A stretch of DNA of 64,000 bases from Exiguobacterium aestuarii (GTDB lineage Bacteria > Bacillota > Bacilli > Exiguobacteriales > Exiguobacteriaceae): positions 1,426,001 to 1,490,000 of the forward strand of contig NZ_JAIVAC010000001.1 of the NCBI RefSeq assembly GCF_020171655.1. Reading direction: 5' to 3'. Positions 7,831-13,980 of this stretch are shown piece after piece. The first letter of the stretch is position 1, and each line of letters begins with the position of its first letter. Position numbers and translations under genes: made by a program. Under the pieces are notes generated by a model. That model saw nothing but the letters and a program-made list of their open reading frames with translations, did not search any database and was not told the origin of the DNA.

Positions 7831-7862
7831 AAGCTCGAAGGCGTATGCCCTCGAGCTTTTTT
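7831..7862. terminator. Bidirectional terminator between DUF3021-like gene and fliT-like gene
   Basis: Stem AAGCTCGAAGGC / GCCCTCGAGCTT with one mismatch and a GTAT loop, followed by six T on the plus strand. On the minus strand it follows the stop of the fliT-like gene closely, so it may serve both convergent genes. Confidence 0.75.
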
Positions 7863-8214
7863 ACGTCTGTTGGTCGAATAGACCAGAGAAATTGGAATCG
7901 ACGTCTTCATACGGATCGACGTACGATTTGACCGTCTTTCGTTCCATTCGGGTCGTCCCGAGCGTCATTCCGAGACGCTGGTGTTCAGCCTCAATGAGAC
8001 GCGCAATCTTTTGACTGTCGTCAACGAGCTGCCGGAGAACCGTCTGATCGGCTTTCTCCAAATCAGGACCGTGTGCCGCGAGTAACTGTTCCCGGTCGTC
8101 CAAGAGCTCATGGATTTGTTCCATCCACGTGTCGTACGTCGGCTCTTTCGGGACTTGTGCCAGCAACTCTTTTAAGCGTTGCGTCTTTAAGATGATCTCA
8201 TCAATCGGCATCAT
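7861..8214 (-). CDS. FliT-like flagellar protein
   Basis: A 117-residue helical protein (MMPIDEIILKTQRLKELL...; IHELLDDREQLLA) lying directly after fliS, where Bacillus species carry fliT. FliT proteins are export chaperones, in enterics for the cap protein FliD. Sequence similarity is only general (two long helices), so the name rests on position and size. The ATG at 8214 overlaps the fliS stop by four bases (ATGA), giving translational coupling and favouring this start over the frame that reaches back to 8247. Last gene of flaG-fliD-fliS-fliT. Confidence 0.65.
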   Translation of the reverse strand: MMPIDEIILKTQRLKELLAQVPKEPTYDTWMEQIHELLDDREQLLAAHGPDLEKADQTVLRQLVDDSQKIARLIEAEHQRLGMTLGTTRMERKTVKSYVDPYEDVDSNFSGLFDQQT

Positions 8215-8585
8215 GACTGCTTCGCCAGTTTCATCGCTTCCTTCCACGTGTCGCGGAGTTCCGTCGTGAAATCGAGTACCTCATCGAGGATGGTCGTGTC
8301 GTTCTTGACGTTCGCATCGACGAGACGGCGCCACATATACTCATAGAGCGAGTCCAAATTCGTCGAGATGGCAATGTCTTTATTCAGTGTGAGACGAAGC
8401 TCTTGGAAGATGGCTTGCGTCTTTTGGATGTTGATGTTCTTTAAATCAGGGTTCCCCTGGTCAATCGCAAGCTTGGCGAGGCGCATGAACTTGAGCGCCC
8501 CGTCATAAAGCATAAGCGTCAGTTCCTGTGGGTTCGCGGTCGTGACCGCATTGTTTTGATAAGCTGCATATGGATTAGCTACCAT
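8211..8585 (-). CDS. fliS: Flagellin chaperone FliS
   Basis: A 124-residue canonical FliS: NPYAAYQNNAVTTANPQELTLMLYDGALKFM at the N-terminus, INIQKTQAIFQELRLTLN, LDSLYEYMWRRLVDANVKND and a terminal TELRDTWKEAMKLA. It binds the C-terminal helix of newly made flagellin in the cytoplasm and delivers it to the export gate. In B. subtilis it also affects FliW partner switching, because FliW and FliS bind Hag. It lies 14 bases after fliD and overlaps the following fliT-like gene. Confidence 0.95.
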   Translation of the reverse strand: MVANPYAAYQNNAVTTANPQELTLMLYDGALKFMRLAKLAIDQGNPDLKNINIQKTQAIFQELRLTLNKDIAISTNLDSLYEYMWRRLVDANVKNDTTILDEVLDFTTELRDTWKEAMKLAKQS

Positions 8586-8599
8586 TTAAATTCCTCCTC

Positions 8600-10288
8600 T
8601 TACATTCCGCCGCCTAAAAACTGTTGAAGTGAAGCGGCTTGCGAGTTCGCCTGGTTCATCGCTGTTTCCATCGCCGCAAAGCGACGGTAATAGGCGTTTT
8701 CTTTATCGATGAGTAAATCGTTTAATTGTTTGATTCGAGTATCCATCTGCGTCATTTCGCGACCCATTGAATACGTCGGAGCCCCCGCCCCGTCCGCACC
8801 GGCGATACGCGTGATCGTCTCACGTGAGTCTTTTGCCGTGTCACGGATTTGCGGGAGAAGTCCCGTTTCTTCATCCGTGAACAGTTTATACACTTGTTCC
8901 GGGTCTTTCTCGATGGCGGCTTTTAACTTTTCTTCATTCAGCTCAATCTTTCCGCCGTTCGTGAAGTCAGATCCGGTCGAGAGACCAATCTGGAATAAAC
9001 GAGACATGTCTAAATCGTTTGTGCTCGATGTTGCGCCTGACCATTTGCTACGGAGCGTGTCCATCGTCCCGCGAAGAATCGTGTCCCCACGGAGCATCCC
9101 GCTCATCGCTTTCTCTTCCCATTTCTTGATTTCATCTTCCGACAACTCATCACGCTGCGCCTGTGTGAGCGGTGCAAATGAACGGAAGCGTTCTTCGCGT
9201 GTCTTCTTGTTCATGAGATCAATCGTCTCATTGTATTTATCGACGAACCCTTTGATGTTGTCAAAGATTTTTTGGGTGTCGGTGGCAGCGGAGAGTGTGA
9301 CAGGTCCACTCGCAAATGTCGATTTTAATGTCAACGTCATGTTATCAATCGTCGTCGTGTTCGAAGCACGTTCGACTTCAATCCCATTCACTTCGAACTT
9401 CGCATTTTGTCCAGTCGGTACAACCGTCCCCATACTAAAGGCAGATTTGAAGTTAGTATCAAATTGAATAGTAGAAGTTGCCCCGGTCTCTTTCGTCGAC
9501 AAAGAAATTTTTCCAGTAGACGATTCAAAGAATGCAGAGAGTCCTGTCTCTTTACTATTTAACTTGCTCATTAAATCTTGTACCGTCGCGTCCGCACCTA
9601 ATTCTATCTTTTGATACGTCCCGGTTGTACTAGATTTGTACTGAATTTCAAAACCAGTCCCAGAGGCGAACGAAGCAGAAACGTCTTTTGGAATGACTCC
9701 ACCAGGATAGTTTGTGGTGTTGGTAGCAGTGACTTTTCCAGTCGCTGCGTCATATGCAAAGTCAGCAGCATCTAAAACGTTTCCTGCCGCATCTTTTAAA
9801 ACGACTGTCGAAAAGTCCAAATCTTTCGGAATCGTTAACTCGGTTCCATCCGTTTCTTGAATAACCCGCTTTTGACCGGCAACAAATCCATTCATGTCTG
9901 ATAATTTTGTTGTACTCGTCAACTTCTGTCCATTACGATCGACAGCATCTAAAATGGTTGTCGCCGAACTGGCCAACTGTGTAACCGAGTCAATCCGAAC
10001 CGCACTATTCCCACTTGATGGTCCGGCAGTCACGTTAATTTTTGACTCATCTGAAGAACTCGACGTCTTCGCATAGAAGTTGCGGCTGAACATCAAGTCG
10101 ACCGCACTGTTTCGTAATGTCATGAGAGAACGGTTAATTTCGCGATATGCATCGCGTTTCCATTCCGTTGTTTGTTTCTTTTGTTCGAGTTTATCGACTG
10201 GTGCACGCTCAGCCTGCATCAATTGCTTAATAATCGTATCCGTATCGATTCCACTGGCGAGTCCGCCAAATCGGATCGGTGTCGTCAT
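8600..10288 (-). CDS. fliD: Flagellar filament cap protein FliD
   Basis: A 562-residue hook-associated protein 2. The N-terminal IRFGGLASGIDTDTIIKQLMQAERAP and the C-terminal coiled coil (MDTRIKQLNDLLIDKENAYYRRFAAME...) are the conserved export and stacking regions. The middle, about residues 100-330, holds the outward-facing domains. Bases 9420-9990, which encode that middle part, are visibly richer in A and T and use different codons from the two ends, as if the exposed domains were exchanged. It follows flaG by 12 bases and precedes fliS. FliD caps the growing filament and folds incoming flagellin. Confidence 0.95.
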   Translation of the reverse strand: MTTPIRFGGLASGIDTDTIIKQLMQAERAPVDKLEQKKQTTEWKRDAYREINRSLMTLRNSAVDLMFSRNFYAKTSSSSDESKINVTAGPSSGNSAVRIDSVTQLASSATTILDAVDRNGQKLTSTTKLSDMNGFVAGQKRVIQETDGTELTIPKDLDFSTVVLKDAAGNVLDAADFAYDAATGKVTATNTTNYPGGVIPKDVSASFASGTGFEIQYKSSTTGTYQKIELGADATVQDLMSKLNSKETGLSAFFESSTGKISLSTKETGATSTIQFDTNFKSAFSMGTVVPTGQNAKFEVNGIEVERASNTTTIDNMTLTLKSTFASGPVTLSAATDTQKIFDNIKGFVDKYNETIDLMNKKTREERFRSFAPLTQAQRDELSEDEIKKWEEKAMSGMLRGDTILRGTMDTLRSKWSGATSSTNDLDMSRLFQIGLSTGSDFTNGGKIELNEEKLKAAIEKDPEQVYKLFTDEETGLLPQIRDTAKDSRETITRIAGADGAGAPTYSMGREMTQMDTRIKQLNDLLIDKENAYYRRFAAMETAMNQANSQAASLQQFLGGGM

Positions 10289-10300
10289 GAGAATCCTCCT

Positions 10301-10657
10301 TTATACCCGTTCATCAAAGAGTTGGTTGAACTCCATGAACGCCGCAAAGAAATCGAGTGATTTCTTGCTTGGGATTTCGCGGATGACTTCGTTGTTTGTA
10401 TCCACGATTTGAATATAATAATCGTTCAATTTTTCATGTTTCATAAACTTCAAGCCCGTACGTTGTTGTTCGAGCACTTGATTCGCCTTCTCGACGGCCG
10501 CCTCTAACTTGGTGACGTGTTGAGGCGTCGGAAGAATGACGATGCCTTCGTCGGCAAGCTTTGCTTGATTCGCTTCGACGAACACGTTTTTCGTTTGTTC
10601 ATAAGGCAAGACGGAAGAAGGTAGGTGAAGCCGGACTTCAGAAATGGTCGGATTCAT
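10301..10657 (-). CDS. flaG: FlaG family flagellar protein
   Basis: A 118-residue FlaG protein: a variable N-terminal half followed by the conserved C-terminal fold LKFMKHEKLNDYYIQIVDTNNEVIREIPSKKSLDF. FlaG influences filament length in several bacteria and is normally encoded beside fliD. A sigma-D type promoter (ACCGATAT, 10693-10700) lies about 40 bases upstream, so flaG is the first gene of flaG-fliD-fliS-fliT. Confidence 0.9.
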   Translation of the reverse strand: MNPTISEVRLHLPSSVLPYEQTKNVFVEANQAKLADEGIVILPTPQHVTKLEAAVEKANQVLEQQRTGLKFMKHEKLNDYYIQIVDTNNEVIREIPSKKSLDFFAAFMEFNQLFDERV

Positions 10658-10692
10658 ATACGTCTACTCCTCTTAAAATGTTCTCAATTCAT

Positions 10693-10718
10693 ATATCGGT
10701 TATTCTATTGAATTATTA
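10693..10718 (-). promoter_or_regulatory. Sigma-D type promoter of flaG-fliD-fliS-fliT
   Basis: Minus strand: ACCGATAT (10693-10700, one mismatch to GCCGATAT) with TAAT (10715-10718) 14 bases upstream, against the Bacillus sigma-D consensus TAAA-N14/16-GCCGATAT. It overlaps the stop codon of the small gene upstream. Confidence 0.7.
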
Positions 10719-10939
10719 AGAAATTCTGGGAAACTGACCAAAATCTTCGATTCGAGGTAGGTTAATTGGTTTTGTAAATCTTGAAATGATTGATTTAATA
10801 CTATTCTTCTCGAGTCTCCGGCATTCATCGCTTCAAGTGCGATAGATTTCATCGTCCGTAATAGCTCTTCTTTTTCATCAAGTATTTCTCCCAACTCTTT
10901 TACTTGATGTAGTTGTTCCAATACCTTTTCACGATTCAT
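10700..10939 (-). CDS. Small helical protein of the flagellar regulon (unknown)
   Basis: A 79-residue protein, MNREKVLEQLHQVKELGEIL..., nearly all helix with heptad character (LDEKEELLRTMKSIALEAMNAG, then QNQLTYLESKILVSF). I recognise no family, although FliT- or FlgN-type export chaperones have similar size and composition. The start at 10939 is chosen because AAGGGG lies nine bases upstream and a sigma-D -10 element (10965-10972) lies just before it; a start at 10990 would be upstream of that promoter. It sits between flaG and the endonuclease gene, in a stretch with lower GC than the surroundings. Confidence 0.65.
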   Translation of the reverse strand: MNREKVLEQLHQVKELGEILDEKEELLRTMKSIALEAMNAGDSRRIVLNQSFQDLQNQLTYLESKILVSFPEFLNNSIE

Positions 10940-10964
10940 AAACTTCAACCCCTTCTCTTTTTCT

Positions 10965-10972
10965 ATATCGGT
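10965..10972 (-). promoter_or_regulatory. Sigma-D -10 element before the small helical gene
   Basis: Minus strand ACCGATAT, one mismatch from GCCGATAT, 25 bases before the start codon. The -35 region is poor (TATG at 15 bases), so strength is uncertain. Confidence 0.5.
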
Positions 10973-11041
10973 CAAATGAATGAGCTTCATAAGGAACGGG
11001 AATTAAATAATGTATGATTACTAAAATAGGGAGTGGTCAAA

Positions 11042-11917
11042 GTGAAGTGGGAAGAGTTGACGGTTTTTGAGAAAAGTTTGTTACTCGGCACACTATTAGG
11101 GGATGGAACAATCGCAAGAACAAAATCAAAAAGTATTCCAAAGAAAGGTCTTCAGTACCGAGAACATTTTTCTGTGAAACAGATGGAGTATCGAGAGTGG
11201 AAGTTAAAAGCGGTTCCTCGTATTTTTAGTGGAATCCAAATTCGGAAATCAGGAACGAGCGCAGAACTGTATTCAGAGAAAGATGAATTATTCGCATGGC
11301 TTTGGGAGCAGTGTTACGTCGATCGAAAGAAACATATACCTATCCACCTGTTAGAAGATTGTACCCACCCTGTCTTTTTGCTTGCACTTTACTTAGATGA
11401 TGGAAGCTTATCCTTGACCAAGTCCTCACGGTCTAAATTGAACCAAATCATCTTCACACCCCATATCTATCTGTATCTTCAAGCATTTTACCCTGAAGAG
11501 CTTGAGCAATTGAGTGCATTTATTGCTCGCACATTCCATCATCAGTTTGTGTTAAGCAAACGATCCGATGGTCATTTTTACACGCTACGTATTCAAAAAA
11601 CAGAAGAAGCGGTTCGATTTTTGAATGACTTTGAACCTTATTCTTATGCAATCCCTTCAATGCGAAAAAAATTGGATTGGGAATACCGACTCAATTTGGA
11701 AAAAACGAAACATCCAGACATGACTGTCGTTGTCTCTAAAGCAAAAAATGATTATACAGACAAAGAGATTCAATTCATCATTCAAGCTAAACAAAAAGGG
11801 ATGACGGATGCTAAAATTGCCGAGGCATTGAATCGTACGTATTGGTCAGTCGTCTATAAATGGCAAGATATCAAGAAAAATATTTTAAAAGAAGAGTTAG
11901 TTTTATATATGATATGA
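11042..11917 (+). CDS. Stand-alone LAGLIDADG homing endonuclease
   Basis: A 291-residue protein with two LAGLIDADG helices: LLLGTLLGDG at residues 13-22 (catalytic Asp21) and FLLALYLDDG at 112-121 (Asp120). Two motifs about 100 residues apart indicate a single-chain, pseudo-symmetric nuclease that cuts a long asymmetric site. Residues about 240-280 (TDKEIQFIIQAKQKG, MTDAKIAEALNRTYWSV) form a helix-turn-helix that may add DNA contacts. The GTG at 11042 is eight bases from AGGGAG; GTG at 11033 overlaps it. No intron or intein surrounds the gene, so it is free-standing. It is AT-rich compared with the window average and converges on the hag terminator, consistent with acquisition. Confidence 0.88.
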   Translation: MKWEELTVFEKSLLLGTLLGDGTIARTKSKSIPKKGLQYREHFSVKQMEYREWKLKAVPRIFSGIQIRKSGTSAELYSEKDELFAWLWEQCYVDRKKHIPIHLLEDCTHPVFLLALYLDDGSLSLTKSSRSKLNQIIFTPHIYLYLQAFYPEELEQLSAFIARTFHHQFVLSKRSDGHFYTLRIQKTEEAVRFLNDFEPYSYAIPSMRKKLDWEYRLNLEKTKHPDMTVVVSKAKNDYTDKEIQFIIQAKQKGMTDAKIAEALNRTYWSVVYKWQDIKKNILKEELVLYMI

Positions 11918-11922
11918 CAAAA

Positions 11923-11955
11923 GAACCCGTCACTCGAGAAGCGAGAGACGGGTTC
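11923..11955 (-). terminator. Intrinsic terminator of hag
   Basis: Minus-strand stem GAACCCGTC / GACGGGTTC, extended by an inner CTCG/CGAG pairing, followed by TTTTGTC. It lies 52 bases after the hag stop and directly after the convergent endonuclease gene. Confidence 0.85.
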
Positions 11956-12007
11956 AATTATATGTTCAGTAACTTGTGTGTACTGATTAGAAATTCGAAA
12001 GAAAATC

Positions 12008-13561
12008 TTAACGAAGAAGTTGAAGAACCGCTTGCGGCTGCTGATTAGCTTGACTGAGCATTGCTTGTGCAGCTTGGTTAAGAATGTTGTTCTTCGTGAA
12101 GTTCATCATTTCTTTCGCCATGTCAACGTCACGGATACGCGATTCTGCAGCTTGAAGGTTTTCTGCTGAAGTTCCGAGGTTGTTAATTGTGTGCTCAAGA
12201 CGGTTCTGTGATGCACCGAGTTTTGAACGTTCTGCCGAAACAGTATCTAATGCTTTTTGAAGTACTGTTACAGCATTACCAGCGCCTTTAGCAGTTGTAA
12301 CATCAAGCGAGTACTCAACGTTTGTGTTGTTAGTTCCGTTAGTAACGCTCTTATCTTTCGAGAAACCAGTAGCATCTTTAACAGTTGACGTTAAGCCAAG
12401 TGCTTCTGCACGCATATCGCTGATTCCAATCGAAATGTTTTGTGATTCGTTTGCACCGATTTGAAGTGAGGCTTCCTCACCAGCTTTTGTAACTTTAAGT
12501 GAAGAATAAGTACCTTCACTACCAGCAGCTTCTGCAATCGTGAATACTCCGTTAGCTTGTGATACAGAAACAGTTGCACCTAAATCCGTACCAAGTTTTG
12601 TAGCTAAGTCTGCAAGCGAGCTGAATTTATTAGCATCACCAGCTACTGCTTTTGCATCGTACTCCATCGTAGATGTAGTCGTATCAAGCGCAAATGTAAG
12701 TTTATCTCCTGCTTTTAAAGACGACAAATCAATTTGTGATGTGACAAACGATCCAGCTACTGCTGCTGTAGTTGGTGCTCCAGCCGCTGCGCCTGGTGTG
12801 TCAACAGTTGCTGTTTCAAGAGTACCGTTATTGTTTACTGCTGGTGCAGTAGCACTCTCTTGCCCAGCGTTTTGAACTAATTGTAAGTTTCCTGAAGCAT
12901 CTGAAGCAGTGTATTTCGCACCTAATGTAGCATCAGCATTAATTGCTGCGGCAAGTGATGCAACGTCTGTGTAATCAGTAACTGCAGTAAATGTTACTCC
13001 ATCTAATTCGAAAGTTTCTGAAGCTCCGAATGAGATTTGTGAAGTACCATCAATAGTGTATTGACCAGCTACTGCTGGCGTTCCGCCTCCAGCTGCTTTC
13101 CCAGCAACACTTGAAGTCGTAATAATTCCACCAACCGTATCTTTTTCACCATTTAATAGTTTTTGTGTGTTGAACTCAGTCGTGTTACCGATACGGTTGA
13201 TTTCAGAAGTTAACTGGTTAATCTCTTTTTGAATCTCACCACGGTCTGTAGTTGTGTTTGTATCGTTTCCTGCTTGTACAGCAAGTTCACGCATACGTTG
13301 TAGGATTGAGTGTGATTCATTCAACGCGCCTTCCGCAGTTTGAATCATCGAAATTCCATCTTGTGCGTTACGTGAAGCTTGGTCAAGTCCACGAATTTGT
13401 CCACGCATTTTTTCAGAAATCGCAAGACCAGCTGCGTCATCCCCTGCACGGTTGATACGAAGACCTGAAGACAATTTCTCCATCGCTTTACCAGTGTTAG
13501 TCGTGTTGAAGCCCATGTTGCGGTGTGCATTCATAGCATTAAGGTTGTGGTTAATAATCAT
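12008..13561 (-). CDS. hag: Major flagellin Hag
   Basis: A 517-residue flagellin with canonical D0/D1 ends ([51 protein letters not shown]... and [37 protein letters not shown]). Residues about 145-390 form a long A-, T- and G-rich insertion (D2/D3), making the protein larger than B. subtilis Hag (304 residues). The reading frame is continuous, so no intron or intein interrupts it. GGAGGG lies eight bases before the ATG. A sigma-D promoter and a leader with several GGA triplets precede it; CsrA, FliW and FliS, which in B. subtilis control Hag synthesis, are all encoded in this window. It forms the bulk of the filament. Confidence 0.97.
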   Translation of the reverse strand: MIINHNLNAMNAHRNMGFNTTNTGKAMEKLSSGLRINRAGDDAAGLAISEKMRGQIRGLDQASRNAQDGISMIQTAEGALNESHSILQRMRELAVQAGNDTNTTTDRGEIQKEINQLTSEINRIGNTTEFNTQKLLNGEKDTVGGIITTSSVAGKAAGGGTPAVAGQYTIDGTSQISFGASETFELDGVTFTAVTDYTDVASLAAAINADATLGAKYTASDASGNLQLVQNAGQESATAPAVNNNGTLETATVDTPGAAAGAPTTAAVAGSFVTSQIDLSSLKAGDKLTFALDTTTSTMEYDAKAVAGDANKFSSLADLATKLGTDLGATVSVSQANGVFTIAEAAGSEGTYSSLKVTKAGEEASLQIGANESQNISIGISDMRAEALGLTSTVKDATGFSKDKSVTNGTNNTNVEYSLDVTTAKGAGNAVTVLQKALDTVSAERSKLGASQNRLEHTINNLGTSAENLQAAESRIRDVDMAKEMMNFTKNNILNQAAQAMLSQANQQPQAVLQLLR

Positions 13562-13677
13562 TGTAATTTCCCTCCATAGGTTTAAAGTTTTTCCGCTCTT
13601 CCAAATCCATTTGTCCGAGCATGCAAGGTTTAGGCCGGCCCCTCACCTTGCATTTTTTGGAACGTTTTATCGTTTCC
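13562..13677 (-). promoter_or_regulatory. hag 5' leader with GGA triplets (candidate CsrA sites) and stem-loop
   Basis: Between the inferred transcription start (about 13677) and the ATG, the minus strand carries GGA triplets at 13614-13616, 13606-13608, 13600-13602, 13592-13594, 13573-13575 and 13569-13571; the last two form the ribosome site. Further upstream, ATGCAAGGT (13621-13629) pairs with ACCTTGCAT (13645-13653) around a GGCCGGCC-containing loop. CsrA binds GGA in hairpin loops and blocks hag translation in B. subtilis; the sites here are inferred. Confidence 0.55.
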
Positions 13678-13684
13678 ATACTCT

Positions 13685-13711
13685 ATATCGGAACCCTATT
13701 CAGATTGTTTA
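13685..13711 (-). promoter_or_regulatory. Sigma-D promoter of hag
   Basis: Minus strand TAAA (13708-13711), a spacer of exactly 15 bases, then TCCGATAT (13685-13692). Only one base differs from the sigma-D consensus TAAA-N15-GCCGATAT. Confidence 0.9.
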
Positions 13712-13758
13712 ACAGTTCTTTCATCATTTTTTCTTTTTCTTTTCCGTCTTTATACTAC

Positions 13759-13798
13759 TTGGTTTCTTGGTTTCTTGGTTTCTTGGTTTCTTGGTTTC
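13759..13798. repeat. Five perfect tandem copies of the octamer TTGGTTTC
   Basis: Five uninterrupted head-to-tail copies of TTGGTTTC occupy 40 bases, starting 48 bases upstream of the hag -35 element in the hag/glucosaminidase intergenic region. Perfect short tandem arrays of this kind change copy number by slipped-strand mispairing. Confidence 0.95.
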
Positions 13799-13827
13799 TC
13801 ACCCCTCTCATCCATTACGTCTAAAAA

Positions 13828-13846
13828 ATCCTATCAACAATAGGAT
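13828..13846 (-). other. AT-rich inverted repeat between hag and the glucosaminidase gene
   Basis: ATCCTAT and ATAGGAT flank a five-base centre. On the minus strand it is followed by TTTTTTAG, so it could be a weak terminator against antisense transcription, or an operator. With the octamer array and the hag leader it accounts for most of the 419-base gene-free stretch 13562-13980. Confidence 0.45.
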
Positions 13847-13980
13847 AAATTATCTAATTTTCCTCTTTGTTAGAAACGTTTACCCCTTTTTGAAATATTT
13901 CCTTTCAATCACTTCCCTACTTTCTCTATACTTGTGTCGAGTCATCTTTATATTGAACTAGCAATCAAGGAGGGAAACCA

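Noticed and set aside
12008-13561. Intron or intein in hag, suggested by the nearby homing endonuclease
   Set aside because: The flagellin frame is continuous and both conserved ends and the variable middle read as one normal protein.
13759-13798. CRISPR-like repeat array
   Set aside because: The octamers are contiguous with no spacers, and no cas genes are present.
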